This document shows positions 9,213 through 18,502 of a stretch of DNA of 64,000 nucleotides, one piece after another. Origin of the DNA: Flavobacterium panacagri (lineage in GTDB: Bacteria > Bacteroidota > Bacteroidia > Flavobacteriales > Flavobacteriaceae); the NCBI RefSeq assembly GCF_030378165.1, contig NZ_CP119766.1, positions 868,001 through 932,000 of the forward strand, given 5' to 3'. Below the pieces are notes generated by a model, which was not told the origin of the DNA, did no database searches, and was given only the letters and a program-made list of their open reading frames with translations. The position numbers were made by a program, and so were the translations under genes. The first letter of the stretch is position 1. Every line of letters begins with the position of its first letter.

Positions 9213-9416
9213 TTTTTGGTTTTGTTGCTTTTCTCACTTCACAATCAAAATAATCTAATTTGATTCTATGCGAAAAAAATTAGTTTTCGGCATTTTACCG
9301 CATTTAAAAATACGGATTTTAGATTTTTAAACATTTCATTGTTAACACATTACATTAAAATGTTGATACATAATGATGAAATGCAAAAAACATCGATAAA
9401 ATACGTCTTTTTAAAA

Positions 9417-9452
9417 ATCAAAAATCCCAAACTCCTTTACGGAATTTGGGAT
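9417..9452 (-). terminator. Terminator of glyS
   Basis: The arms ATCCCAAACTCC (9424-9435) and GGAATTTGGGAT (9441-9452) pair with one G-T wobble. On the minus strand a T-rich tract follows. It lies 22 bp after the glyS stop. Confidence 0.75.
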
Positions 9453-9473
9453 CTATAGTATAGTATGTAAAGA

Positions 9474-11015
9474 TTACATTTTCATTAACCAGTTTTTCAT
9501 CGAAACTTCGTTTTCGATAATACCTCTTAATTCAGCAATTTTCACACGGTCTTGTTTCATTGTATCTCTATGACGAATCGTTACCGTTTCGTCTTCCAAT
9601 GTCTGATGATCCACTGTAATACAGAAAGGCGTTCCTAAAGCATCTTGTCTTCTGTAACGACGTCCTACAGCATCTTTTTCATCATACGCCACATTGAAAT
9701 CCCATTTCAAATCTTCGATAATTTTTCTGGAAACTTCTGGCAAACCATCTTTTTTAACTAATGGTAAAACCGCTGCTTTAGTTGGTGCTAAAACCGCTGG
9801 TAATTTTAAAACTGTTCTTGTAGAACCATCTTCTAATGTTTCTTCTTTTAATGAAGTTGCAAAAACTGCCAAGAACATACGATCTAAACCTACTGAAGTT
9901 TCTACTACATAAGGAACATAGTTTTCGTTTAATTCTGGATCAAAATATTGTAATTTTCTTCCTGAATATTCTTCGTGTGCTTTTAAATCGAAATCGGTAC
10001 GAGAGTGAATTCCTTCCAATTCTTTGAATCCAAATGGGAAATTAAATTCGATATCCGCCGCCGCATTTGCGTAGTGTGCTAATTTTTCGTGATCGTGAAA
10101 ACGGTAATTTTCTTTTCCTAATCCTAAAGATAAATGCCATTTCAAACGCGTTTCTTTCCAGTACTCGTATGATTTCATTTCTTCTCCTGGACGAACAAAA
10201 AATTGCATTTCCATTTGTTCAAACTCACGCATACGGAAAATAAATTGTCTTGCCACAATCTCGTTTCTAAACGCTTTACCCGTCTGAGCAATTCCGAAAG
10301 GAACTTTCATACGACCTGATTTCTGAACATTCAAAAAGTTTACGAAAATACCCTGTGCTGTTTCTGGACGCAAATATAAATCCATTGCATTCTCTGCAGA
10401 TGCACCTAGTTTTGTTCCGAACATTAAGTTAAATTGTTTTACCTCTGTCCAGTTTTTAGAACCAGTTTCAGGATCAGCAATTTCAAGCTCTTCAATCAAA
10501 GCTTTTACATCAGCCAAATCACCTGCACCTAAAGAACGCCCTAAACGCTCTCTAATTTCTTTTTCTTTAGCCAAATATTCAATAACACGAGCATTAGTTG
10601 TAATGAACTCTTGTTCGTTGAATGCATCTCCAAAACGAGCTTTTGCTTTGTCAATTTCTTTTTGTGCTTTTTGGTGAATTTTTTCAGCATGATCTTCAAC
10701 CAAAACGTCAGCTCTATATCTCTTTTTAGAATCTTTATTATCAATTAATGGGTCATTGAATGCATCAACGTGGCCTGAAGCTTTCCAAGTTGTTGGGTGC
10801 ATCAATATCGCAGCATCAAGGCCGACAATATTTTCATTCATCTGAACCATTGATTTCCACCAATATTCACGGATATTCTTTTTTAACTCGACTCCATTTT
10901 GTGCATAATCGTAGACTGCACTTAATCCGTCGTAAACTTCGCTTGACGGAAAAATAAATCCGTACTCTTTTGCGTGCGAAACCACATTCTTAAATATATC
11001 TTCTTGTTTTGCCAT
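9474..11015 (-). CDS. glyS: Glycyl-tRNA synthetase, single-chain (dimeric) type
   Basis: 513 aa class II aminoacyl-tRNA synthetase that charges tRNA-Gly in the cytoplasm. It is the single-polypeptide, alpha-2 form found in Bacteroidota, archaea and eukaryotes, not the alpha/beta GlyQ/GlyS of most proteobacteria. Visible landmarks: YDYAQNGVELKKNIREYWW near the N-terminus, motif 2 region GKAFRNEI ... RMREFEQMEMQFF, the catalytic EFNFPFG and HSRTDFDL segments, motif 3 PYVVETSVGLDRMFLA, and the C-terminal anticodon-binding domain from about residue 405. It has its own terminator and a candidate TAnnTTTG promoter. The flanking genes are functionally unrelated. Confidence 0.96.
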   Translation of the reverse strand: MAKQEDIFKNVVSHAKEYGFIFPSSEVYDGLSAVYDYAQNGVELKKNIREYWWKSMVQMNENIVGLDAAILMHPTTWKASGHVDAFNDPLIDNKDSKKRYRADVLVEDHAEKIHQKAQKEIDKAKARFGDAFNEQEFITTNARVIEYLAKEKEIRERLGRSLGAGDLADVKALIEELEIADPETGSKNWTEVKQFNLMFGTKLGASAENAMDLYLRPETAQGIFVNFLNVQKSGRMKVPFGIAQTGKAFRNEIVARQFIFRMREFEQMEMQFFVRPGEEMKSYEYWKETRLKWHLSLGLGKENYRFHDHEKLAHYANAAADIEFNFPFGFKELEGIHSRTDFDLKAHEEYSGRKLQYFDPELNENYVPYVVETSVGLDRMFLAVFATSLKEETLEDGSTRTVLKLPAVLAPTKAAVLPLVKKDGLPEVSRKIIEDLKWDFNVAYDEKDAVGRRYRRQDALGTPFCITVDHQTLEDETVTIRHRDTMKQDRVKIAELRGIIENEVSMKNWLMKM

Positions 11016-11022
11016 AGTGATG

Positions 11023-11030
11023 CAAAAATA
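11023..11030 (-). promoter_or_regulatory. Candidate -7 element for glyS
   Basis: On the minus strand this reads TATTTTTG and lies 7 bp upstream of the glyS ATG, which would give a very short or absent leader. No -33 TTG is seen at the standard distance. Confidence 0.35.
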
Positions 11031-11113
11031 TAAAAAGTACCTTTAAAAAAAAGAAAAATTATAAAGATTGAACCATTGATTTTGTTATTTTCGTAAATAA
11101 AATCTTTCTTTTT

Positions 11114-11797
11114 GTGATTAATTATCTAATAAATTTGTTTTTCCCGAAAGTCTGTGACGGATGTCGAACTCTTTTACTGCAAAATGAAACTGTTTTCTGT
11201 ACTTCCTGCCGACACGAAATGCCTCTAACTCAATATCATTTAGATCCAAAAAATGAGGCCATAAAAAAGTTTTACGGCAAAATTGACATTCAGTTTGCAT
11301 CGGCTTTTTTGTATTTTAATAAAAAAGGAATGGTTCAGGAACTCATTCATAATTTAAAATACAAAGGCCATCAGGAAATCGGAACTGTTTTAGGAAACTG
11401 GTATGCCGAAGACTTAAAAGAACTTCAACTCGAAATTCCTTTTGATGTTGTAATTCCTGTTCCGCTTCATAAAAAGAAATTTAAAGAACGAGGTTATAAT
11501 CAGGTGACAAATTTTGGAAAGGCAATTGCTTCTAGTTTTCAAATTCCTTTCAATGAAAATATTCTGTTTCGAAAAGTGTACTCCAAAACACAATCCAAGA
11601 AAAATCTTTTAGGCCGTTCTGAAAATATTGAAAACATATTTGATGTAATTTCAACAGAAGAAAATCAAAACAAACATTTTCTGATTGTTGACGATGTGCT
11701 TACAACGGGTGCAACACTTGAAGCTTGCGCCAGGGCACTGCTAAAAATTCCTGACGCAAAAATCAGTATTGTTTGTATGGCGATGGCGCACTCTTAA
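11114..11797 (+). CDS. ComF-family phosphoribosyltransferase-like protein
   Basis: 227 aa starting at GTG. An N-terminal zinc-ribbon-like double-Cys motif (CDGC near 14-17, CTSC about 20 residues later) is followed by a type I phosphoribosyltransferase fold. The PRPP-binding loop is FLIVDDVLTTGATL near residues 193-206, and PVPLHKKKFKERGYNQ is the ComF signature. The family (ComF/GntX) supports natural competence in some bacteria and is widespread in non-competent ones; its exact role is unsettled. It diverges from glyS and converges on the metalloprotease gene across a shared terminator. Confidence 0.88.
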   Translation: MINYLINLFFPKVCDGCRTLLLQNETVFCTSCRHEMPLTQYHLDPKNEAIKKFYGKIDIQFASAFLYFNKKGMVQELIHNLKYKGHQEIGTVLGNWYAEDLKELQLEIPFDVVIPVPLHKKKFKERGYNQVTNFGKAIASSFQIPFNENILFRKVYSKTQSKKNLLGRSENIENIFDVISTEENQNKHFLIVDDVLTTGATLEACARALLKIPDAKISIVCMAMAHS

Positions 11798-11813
11798 AAT
11801 CAAATTTCAATAA

Positions 11814-11862
11814 AAAATCCAAATTCCAGTAAGCTTAAAGTAAGTTTTGGAATTTGGATTTT
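11814..11862. terminator. Bidirectional terminator between the comF-like gene and the metalloprotease gene
   Basis: A 15-bp perfect stem: AAAATCCAAATTCCA at 11814-11828 and TGGAATTTGGATTTT at 11848-11862, with A/T runs on both sides. It serves both convergent transcripts. Confidence 0.8.
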
Positions 11863-11886
11863 AAAGTATTGGGGTTTTAATCAATC

Positions 11887-14568
11887 TTAGTTTACTAAAA
11901 TCTTCCTGACGATTCTTTTTTCTCCGTCGTCAACTGTAACGAGATAAAGTCCAGAAGGCACATTTGGCAGCTGAATATCCTGAATAAAATATCCTGATCC
12001 CTGAAAAGTATTATTATAGACATATTTCCCTAAAATATCGTGTACATATATTTTTACTTCTTTTATAGAATCTCTGCTGAACTGAATCGTAAAACGCCCT
12101 TTGCTTGGATTAGGATATAAAGCAAAATCAATATTTTCAAAATCAGAATTTCCTAATGTATAGGTTTTATTACAAATATTCACCGAAGCCGAATTTATAG
12201 TCCCTAATGCTCCTGTAACGGCATCACGAACCCCAAATGTCCAAGTTCCTTGAGGATTTTCATTATTAAATGCAGTCAAAGCACTTGCTGGAACCACAAT
12301 CTGGTTTGTTGTTGTACCGCAGTTTAAACTAGTGCCACTGTCATCAAACTGAAGCGCTAAGGTTGAATTAGTAGTACCACAGCTTTTATTAAATAAACTT
12401 ACAACCGTTCCGCTTGGGCTTACGATCTGCATTTCAAGATCTGAAAATCTTGCATGGGTAACATTCACAGAAACATTTACATCTGAAACTGTTCCCGTCG
12501 AAGTTGGCACATTAACAGTTTTATTGATAAAAGTAGACGTATTATCTGTAGAATAACCGCCTTCAAAATTATAGGTCGAACAGGTTGTTGCAATAGAATA
12601 CCCTATGGCAAACGAAGTTCGATTTACAGCATAATAAATATTATTTACGGGTTCAATTAAAAGTCTGCAATTGGTAGACGCTTCAATGTCTGATGGAACT
12701 AATATCGTTTCTGAACCATCATTTGCAGTAGCAGAAGCTAGAGTGATCGGAAATGTCAAACCGCCATCTAAAGACAATTTGATATTAACATTTGAGGATC
12801 CTGGAAGTGCATTAGTATTATTGACATTCCAAGTAATAACTTGAGCAGATCCTTTGCTCCAGGCTACATCTCCATTATTTTGTGAAGTTACTGCGAAAGG
12901 CCCTGCTGCCGCACTTACAGTAACTACCATAGCATCTGCACCCGTTTGTGCTGTTCCAATTGGCGCATTATCTCTTCCTGTCAAAGTAAAATTCATTGTC
13001 TTAGCAATAGAAGAAACTGACTCCCATGAAGTGGTAAGCGTATTGCTCAAAACAGAACTCAAAGCTGGCATATAACGAATCGGTGAAGTTGTCGGCTTAA
13101 AAGATCTAAACATGGGGCCGTTTGGTTTTGTTGGATAAGTCAAACTATTGTCTCCTGAAGTATTAATGGCGCTATCATATTGTTCCCAAGTATAAGTTAT
13201 AGTGCCGCCTTCTGGATCAGAACCTGTTCCTTTTAAAACAAATGGAGTGCTAATCGGAATCGTATAATCAGCTCCCGCATCTATGACAGGCGGATTATTC
13301 GTTATTGGCGTAGAAACTGGACAAGTCTTTGTTGCCAAATTATTCTGAATCTGATTAATACTGGCATAAGAAAAATAATCATCCGAATTATTCTGAATAT
13401 TATAACCTCTTGTTACACCAGCATATGCCATGATAGTCGAGCCACTTCCAGGCTCATAACTTGTTCCTAAACCTTCCAGTTCATAAGAAAAAGTATGAGA
13501 ACCTCCCAATTGATGCCCCATTTCATGAGCCACAAAATCAACATCAAAAGTATCCCCCTGAGGTCTTCTATCTGAAGGAGAAGTATACGCTGAACCTTTT
13601 GCTAAAGGATTACTAGAAGTTGGATTCACACAAACACACCCTATACAATTTGCGTTACCTCCTCCTCCTGAAGCTCCAAACAAATGTCCGATATCATAAT
13701 TTGCATCTCCAATTACACTGCTCAAAGTAGTCTGAACTTCTTTTCCCCAAGTCGGATTAGTAAGAGCCGCTCCTGCAGCTGCGTCAGAATAAGGATCTGT
13801 TCTAGAATCTAAATAAATTACATCTTCATTATTCGCTATCAAGACTAGCTTTACAGAAAGATCTCTATCAAAAATTCCATTTACTCGAGTTAAAGTTGCA
13901 TTCATACCTGCCAATGCTCCCGCCTTTGTTCCGCCAAAATAAGTGGTATATTCTGCCGTACACGATAAAGCTAAACGAAACGTTTTAAGCTGTTGGGTAT
14001 TTGAAGCTGTTTTTGCAGTTGCTGAAGATTTATTTTCAGAAATTGAATTGGCTGTTTTGCATTCTAAACGCATTTTCGAATCTGCATTATCTGCGGATTT
14101 AAACAAAACATATTCTGCTTTATTATCTGGATTCTGTTCGATATATTCTGTTGGCTTATCTACACGAAAAACCATGGTCTGCATTCCGATTGGAGCAACA
14201 CTAAAATGAATTTTAGCATTTTTATCATCTATTCCTCTTCCTTCATAAGCTCTAATTTCTGGATATTTAGCCTGCAATTCTGGATCAAAATTAGAGGATT
14301 CCCTAACAGAGAAACGTTCTAAAGTTCCCTCTGTGTTTGGAATTGTGATCTCAGTTTCAGCACTAGAGGCCAATTTACTGGTTGTCGATGTCAATTTCGC
14401 GTTAAGCAGATCTGCATTTAACATAAAATAAAGCTTGCCCGAACCTGAAACATTTGCTTTTCGCGAAAGCGATGAAGAAGAAGTTACTTTCTGCCACAAA
14501 ACGTCATTCTGAGCATTTACTGCTACATTGCAGAAAATAAGAAATATATAAAGTAATTGTTTTTTCAT
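11887..14568 (-). CDS. Secreted reprolysin-like zinc metalloprotease with P domain and T9SS type A signal
   Basis: 893 aa. A Sec signal peptide (MKKQLLYIFLIFCNVAVNAQ) is followed by a pro-region to about residue 200. The catalytic domain carries the extended zinc motif HEMGHQLGGSH (about 348-358) with a downstream Met-turn-like SGSTIMAYAGV, as in metzincins of the reprolysin (M12) group. After it come a PKD/Ig-like domain (from about 430), a further beta domain, and a proprotein-convertase P domain (about 670-795, with SDVNVSVNVTHARFSDLEM). The last ~75 residues (FALYPNPSKGRF to RKILVN) are a T9SS type A sorting domain. It is predicted to be exported across both membranes and to degrade extracellular protein. 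Single gene with its own promoter and shared terminator. Confidence 0.92.
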   Translation of the reverse strand: MKKQLLYIFLIFCNVAVNAQNDVLWQKVTSSSSLSRKANVSGSGKLYFMLNADLLNAKLTSTTSKLASSAETEITIPNTEGTLERFSVRESSNFDPELQAKYPEIRAYEGRGIDDKNAKIHFSVAPIGMQTMVFRVDKPTEYIEQNPDNKAEYVLFKSADNADSKMRLECKTANSISENKSSATAKTASNTQQLKTFRLALSCTAEYTTYFGGTKAGALAGMNATLTRVNGIFDRDLSVKLVLIANNEDVIYLDSRTDPYSDAAAGAALTNPTWGKEVQTTLSSVIGDANYDIGHLFGASGGGGNANCIGCVCVNPTSSNPLAKGSAYTSPSDRRPQGDTFDVDFVAHEMGHQLGGSHTFSYELEGLGTSYEPGSGSTIMAYAGVTRGYNIQNNSDDYFSYASINQIQNNLATKTCPVSTPITNNPPVIDAGADYTIPISTPFVLKGTGSDPEGGTITYTWEQYDSAINTSGDNSLTYPTKPNGPMFRSFKPTTSPIRYMPALSSVLSNTLTTSWESVSSIAKTMNFTLTGRDNAPIGTAQTGADAMVVTVSAAAGPFAVTSQNNGDVAWSKGSAQVITWNVNNTNALPGSSNVNIKLSLDGGLTFPITLASATANDGSETILVPSDIEASTNCRLLIEPVNNIYYAVNRTSFAIGYSIATTCSTYNFEGGYSTDNTSTFINKTVNVPTSTGTVSDVNVSVNVTHARFSDLEMQIVSPSGTVVSLFNKSCGTTNSTLALQFDDSGTSLNCGTTTNQIVVPASALTAFNNENPQGTWTFGVRDAVTGALGTINSASVNICNKTYTLGNSDFENIDFALYPNPSKGRFTIQFSRDSIKEVKIYVHDILGKYVYNNTFQGSGYFIQDIQLPNVPSGLYLVTVDDGEKRIVRKILVN

Positions 14569-14586
14569 ACCCTAAAATTATTACAT

Positions 14587-14618
14587 CAAAATTACTTCAA
14601 TTAATTTAGATTGTGCAA
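14587..14618 (-). promoter_or_regulatory. Promoter candidate for the metalloprotease gene
   Basis: On the minus strand TTG (14618-14616), 21 bp, then TAATTTTG (14594-14587). This fits the flavobacterial TTG-N17-23-TAnnTTTG pattern and starts 19 bp upstream of the ATG. Confidence 0.55.
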
Positions 14619-14730
14619 TATATAAGACAATTAATCTATTTTCATCGACGAGTAGGCTTATTTTCACAAAAAGAAATTAAACTTAGCTAATAATTCAATT
14701 TCGCAGTATTAAATTTAAAACAGAATAGTA

Positions 14731-14738
14731 TAAATTTG
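14731..14738 (+). promoter_or_regulatory. Candidate -7 element for ribF
   Basis: TAAATTTG, matching TAnnTTTG, lies 21 bp before the TTG start of ribF. The -33 position reads TTA rather than TTG. Confidence 0.45.
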
Positions 14739-14759
14739 CAGCATCTTAAATAATTTGTT

Positions 14760-15689
14760 TTGAAGCTCTTTCATTCTATAAACGATTTTCAGTCGACCAA
14801 GAAAACAATCTTAACTCTTGGTACCTTTGACGGCGTGCATATTGGTCACAAAAAAATTCTAGAAAGAATTACACAGAATACTGAAAATGGGAAATACGAA
14901 AGTTTGGTTCTTACCTTCTTTCCACATCCAAGAATGGTTCTTCAAGAAAAATCAGAGATTAGACTGCTCAATACCATCAGTGAAAAAACAGAACTGCTTG
15001 AAGCAACTGGTATTGAAAATTTAATCGTTCATCCTTTTAACGAAAGTTTTTCAAGATTGACTGCTGAAGAATTTGTGCATACCATTTTGGTTGATAAATT
15101 TCAGATTCAGAAAATAATCATTGGACATGATCATCGTTTTGGACGCAACCGAACTGCGAATATTGATGATTTAATTGCTTTCGGCGAAGCATACGGATTT
15201 GAAGTAGAACAAATTTCTGCTGAAGAGATTCAGGATGTTTCAGTAAGTTCAACCAAAATCAGAAAAGCTCTAAACGAAGGCAATATGGCTTTGGCTAATG
15301 AATATTTAGGATATCAATATTTTCTAAGTGGAACTGTGGTAAAGGGAAAACAATTAGGTAGAACAATCGGCTTTCCAACAGCAAACATTCATATTGAAGA
15401 AGATTACAAACTAATTCCAAAAATTGGTGTTTATGTTGTAAGAGCAGTTGTGAATAACCAAATTGTTTACGGTATGATGAATATTGGTTATAATCCGACA
15501 GTTAACGGAGACAGACAAACCATTGAAGTGCATCTTTTTGATTTTGATGAAGATATTTACGATCAAAACATAAAAGTTTCATTACTTCGCTATATTCGTG
15601 AAGAGCAGAAATTTGGTTCTGTTGATGCTTTAAAAGCACAGCTCAATCAAGATCGAAACGAAGCTTTGGCCTTTATAAATCTTCTTTAA
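14760..15689 (+). CDS. ribF: Bifunctional riboflavin kinase / FAD synthetase
   Basis: 309 aa starting at TTG, placed so that MKLFHSINDF aligns with the usual RibF N-terminus. The N-terminal nucleotidyltransferase half has LTLGTFDGVHIGHKKIL (HIGH-like motif) and VSSTKIRKAL. The C-terminal flavokinase half has GKQLGRTIGFPTANI, with the family's GxxxGxPTAN pattern, and TIEVHLFDFDEDIYD with the catalytic Glu region. It phosphorylates riboflavin to FMN and adenylates FMN to FAD. Full length, no neighbouring rib genes. Confidence 0.95.
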   Translation: MKLFHSINDFQSTKKTILTLGTFDGVHIGHKKILERITQNTENGKYESLVLTFFPHPRMVLQEKSEIRLLNTISEKTELLEATGIENLIVHPFNESFSRLTAEEFVHTILVDKFQIQKIIIGHDHRFGRNRTANIDDLIAFGEAYGFEVEQISAEEIQDVSVSSTKIRKALNEGNMALANEYLGYQYFLSGTVVKGKQLGRTIGFPTANIHIEEDYKLIPKIGVYVVRAVVNNQIVYGMMNIGYNPTVNGDRQTIEVHLFDFDEDIYDQNIKVSLLRYIREEQKFGSVDALKAQLNQDRNEALAFINLL

Positions 15690-15804
15690 AAACCAACATC
15701 AATAGTTTTTACCATTTTTAAATCATCGTAGTTATTTTTTTAGTAAATTTGATAGAACACTGTTTTTCAAATATTTACTATTAACTTCTTTAAAAGTAAC
15801 CACT

Positions 15805-16242
15805 ATGAAACTACCTAAAGAAATTACCAACGGTTTTTTGATTTTTCTCGGAATAGGCATTTACTTTTTACTAATGAATGTTTTGGGTTTAGCAGATTTG
15901 TTTTATTTAAGAACACTTAATGTATTCTTTATATTTTACGGTGTTAACAGGACAATGCAGATGAACCTTCATGAGGGAGAAACCAATTTTGTATCGAATG
16001 CTGTTTCTGCAATGGCTACTTCTGTGGTCGGAGTATCGCTAAGCGTATTTGGATTATTGGTCTACAGCTACGCTCGAGGCGGAGACGCTTACGTAAGAAC
16101 TTTATCTGAAACGTTTATGTTCGGAGGAGATCCATCTGTACCAACTTATTGCATTTGTTTATTGTTTGAAGGAATCGCTTCATCGGTAATTGTGACTTTA
16201 ATGATGATGTTGTATTGGAATAACAAATATGCGGCTGATTAA
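15805..16242 (+). CDS. Hypothetical four-helix membrane protein
   Basis: 145 aa starting at ATG. Four hydrophobic segments are visible (about 10-30, 34-50, 68-90 and 115-138), with a short charged loop (NLHEGETNF). It has no signal peptide and no motif I can assign to a family. It lies 115 bp after ribF on the same strand and is followed by a strong hairpin terminator, so the ribF transcript may continue into it. The clean start and terminator support a real gene. Function unknown. Confidence 0.72.
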   Translation: MKLPKEITNGFLIFLGIGIYFLLMNVLGLADLFYLRTLNVFFIFYGVNRTMQMNLHEGETNFVSNAVSAMATSVVGVSLSVFGLLVYSYARGGDAYVRTLSETFMFGGDPSVPTYCICLLFEGIASSVIVTLMMMLYWNNKYAAD

Positions 16243-16267
16243 GTAATCAGAATAAAAACCACTTTTT

Positions 16268-16322
16268 AAACACTCAATAATCATAGAATTAAGAAATTTT
16301 ATGATTATTGAGTGTTTCTTTT
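16268..16322 (+). terminator. Strong hairpin terminator
   Basis: An 18-bp perfect stem (16268-16285 with 16300-16317), a 14-nt loop and a T-rich tract follow the small membrane protein gene. Confidence 0.85.
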
Positions 16323-16416
16323 TTGAAAAAAACTCAAAAATATCCATTTCGAATAGTCTTCTATATCTGTTGTCGTAATTTACTTACTTTTAATATTACA
16401 AAAAAACAATTTATCC

Positions 16417-17505
16417 ATGAGCATTAAAAAACACAATTGGACAAAAGACGAAATTATTGCCATCTACAACAAACCTTTAATGGATTTGCTTTATGAAGCG
16501 GCAACAATTCATAGAGAGCAACACGACCCCAATGTTGTTCAAGTATCTACTTTACTTTCTATAAAAACAGGCGGTTGTCCAGAAGACTGCGGTTATTGTC
16601 CGCAAGCTGCAAGATACAATACAGGAGTTGAAGGAAATGATTTAATGAGTGTAAGCCAAGTAAAAGCACAGGCATTACGAGCAAAATCAAACGGATCTTC
16701 ACGTGTCTGTATGGGTGCGGCTTGGAGAAACGTGAAAGATGGTGAAGAGTTTGATCAGGTTTTAGAAATGGTTCGCACCATTAATAAACTCGACATGGAG
16801 GTTTGCTGTACTTTAGGAATGTTAACCGAAAACCAAGCTAAACGTCTGGCAGAAGCTGGTTTGTATGCTTACAATCACAACTTAGATACTTCTGAAGAAT
16901 ATTATAAAGATGTGATTTCAACTAGAGGTTTTGAAGACCGCTTACAGACTATTGAAAATGTTCGTAAAACCAATGTTACGGTTTGCAGCGGTGGCATTAT
17001 CGGAATGGGAGAAAGTATTGAAGACCGTGCGGGTATGCTTGTGGCACTTTCCACTTTAAATCCGCAGCCAGAATCTGTTCCTATAAATGCTTTAGTCGCT
17101 GTTGAAGGAACTCCAATGGAAGAAGAACAACCAGTTGAAATTTGGGAAATGATTCGAATGGTCGCTACCACAAGAATTGTAATGCCCGAAACACAAGTTC
17201 GATTGTCTGCCGGAAGAACCAATATGTCACGCGAAGGCCAAGCTATGTGCTTTTTTGCAGGAGCAAATTCAATATTCGCAGGAGACAAATTACTTACTAC
17301 ACCAAATCCAGATGTAAATGAGGACATGAAAATGTTTGAAACTCTAGGAATGGTTGCTCAAAAACCTTTTATAAAAATAATGCAGCCTAAAACGGTTGAA
17401 GCTGCCGATTCTCAATTTAATGATTTGGGAGAAAAACCAAAATGGTCAAGACCCAAACATACTATTGAAAGAAATATTGAAGCATCGATCAAATCAAAAA
17501 TTTAG
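16417..17505 (+). CDS. bioB: Biotin synthase
   Basis: 362 aa radical SAM enzyme that inserts sulfur into dethiobiotin to make biotin, using a [4Fe-4S] cluster and a sacrificial [2Fe-2S] cluster. The radical SAM motif C-x3-C-x2-C is in GGCPEDCGYCPQ (Cys54, 58, 61). The BioB signatures GAAWRN, YNHNLDTS and RLSAGRTN (cluster Arg) are all present. The other bio genes are not in the window. A hairpin terminator follows within 40 bp. Confidence 0.97.
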   Translation: MSIKKHNWTKDEIIAIYNKPLMDLLYEAATIHREQHDPNVVQVSTLLSIKTGGCPEDCGYCPQAARYNTGVEGNDLMSVSQVKAQALRAKSNGSSRVCMGAAWRNVKDGEEFDQVLEMVRTINKLDMEVCCTLGMLTENQAKRLAEAGLYAYNHNLDTSEEYYKDVISTRGFEDRLQTIENVRKTNVTVCSGGIIGMGESIEDRAGMLVALSTLNPQPESVPINALVAVEGTPMEEEQPVEIWEMIRMVATTRIVMPETQVRLSAGRTNMSREGQAMCFFAGANSIFAGDKLLTTPNPDVNEDMKMFETLGMVAQKPFIKIMQPKTVEAADSQFNDLGEKPKWSRPKHTIERNIEASIKSKI

Positions 17506-17540
17506 TCAAAAGAGTTCATAATTCTCAATAAATATTTTTA

Positions 17541-17578
17541 AATTGCTTGTAGCTCAGAGTTATAAGCAATTTTTTTTA
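17541..17578 (+). terminator. Terminator of bioB
   Basis: AATTGCTTGTA (17541-17551) pairs with TATAAGCAATT (17561-17571), one G-T wobble, and a run of eight T follows. The next ATG begins 9 bp later. Confidence 0.8.
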
Positions 17579-17586
17579 TTAGAAAA

Positions 17587-18453
17587 ATGAAATTAAAACA
17601 AATAGAAAGGGTCAAAAAAATTTCTAAAGAAGATTTTATTTCCCAATATGTAAAAAAACAAATTCCTGTTGTTGTTGAAGAGCTGACAGAAGACTGGCCA
17701 GCTTATCAAAAATGGAAATTATCCTATATTAACGCTATTGCAGGTGATATTACAGTTCCTCTTTATGATGATCGTCCTGTAAACCATGAAGAAGGATTTA
17801 ATGAAGCTCATTTAAAAATGAAAATGAGCGATTATATCAATCTTTTAGAATCTAAACCTACCAACTACCGTATCTTCCTTTATAATTTAATGAAAGATGT
17901 GCCAACGTTAAGAAATGATTTTTTATGGCCGGAAATTGGTTTAAAATTAGTCAAACAATTGCCAATGCTATTTTTTGGAGGAGAAAATGCCAGAGTGTTT
18001 ATGCATTATGATATTGATTATTCTAATATTCTGCATTTTCATTTTCACGGAGAAAAGCAGTGCATGATTTTTGCTCCAGACCAATCCAAATACATGTATA
18101 AAGTTCCGCATGCTTTAATTTCGAGGGAAGACATTGATTTTGATAATCCCGATTACGAAAAATTTCCAGCGCTCAAAAATGCAGAAGGTTATATTACTAA
18201 TTTAAAACATGGCGAAATGTTGTATATGCCCGAAGGATATTGGCATTATATGAAATATTTAACACCAGGATTTTCAATGAGTCTTCGTGCATTCCCGCGA
18301 AATATTGCCAATTTATCCAAGGCTGCTTATAACGTTTTTATTATGCGGCATTTTGATATTATGATGCGAAAAATAAAAGGCCAGAAATGGATTGATTATA
18401 AAAACAAAAAAGCAATTACAAATACCCACGAAAATTTAAAGCGTTCGGCATAA
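17587..18453 (+). CDS. Cupin-like / JmjC-type dioxygenase family protein
   Basis: 288 aa. The JmjC-like core has the metal-binding H-x-D motif in MHYDIDYSNILHFHFHG (His140, Asp142) and the distal His in PEGYWHYMKYL (His220), the facial triad expected of Fe(II)/2-oxoglutarate oxygenases such as the cupin_8 hydroxylases. GEKQCMIFAPDQ and GEMLYMPEGYWHY are typical of the family. The substrate (protein or small molecule) cannot be told from sequence. The gene starts right after the bioB terminator and ends in a bidirectional hairpin. Confidence 0.85.
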   Translation: MKLKQIERVKKISKEDFISQYVKKQIPVVVEELTEDWPAYQKWKLSYINAIAGDITVPLYDDRPVNHEEGFNEAHLKMKMSDYINLLESKPTNYRIFLYNLMKDVPTLRNDFLWPEIGLKLVKQLPMLFFGGENARVFMHYDIDYSNILHFHFHGEKQCMIFAPDQSKYMYKVPHALISREDIDFDNPDYEKFPALKNAEGYITNLKHGEMLYMPEGYWHYMKYLTPGFSMSLRAFPRNIANLSKAAYNVFIMRHFDIMMRKIKGQKWIDYKNKKAITNTHENLKRSA

Positions 18454-18460
18454 TAGGAAA

Positions 18461-18499
18461 AAAGTCAGTTGAGTTTTTAAATTTCTCAACCGACTTTTT
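18461..18499. terminator. Bidirectional terminator
   Basis: AAAGTCAGTTGAG (18461-18473) and CTCAACCGACTTT (18485-18497) pair with one mismatch (A.C on the plus transcript, G-T on the minus), with A/T runs outside. It serves the JmjC-like gene and the convergent giant gene. Confidence 0.8.
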
Positions 18500-18502
18500 T
18501 AT

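Noticed and set aside
16902..17327. 141-aa minus-strand frame
   Set aside because: Antisense to bioB, whose protein is unmistakable over the same bases.
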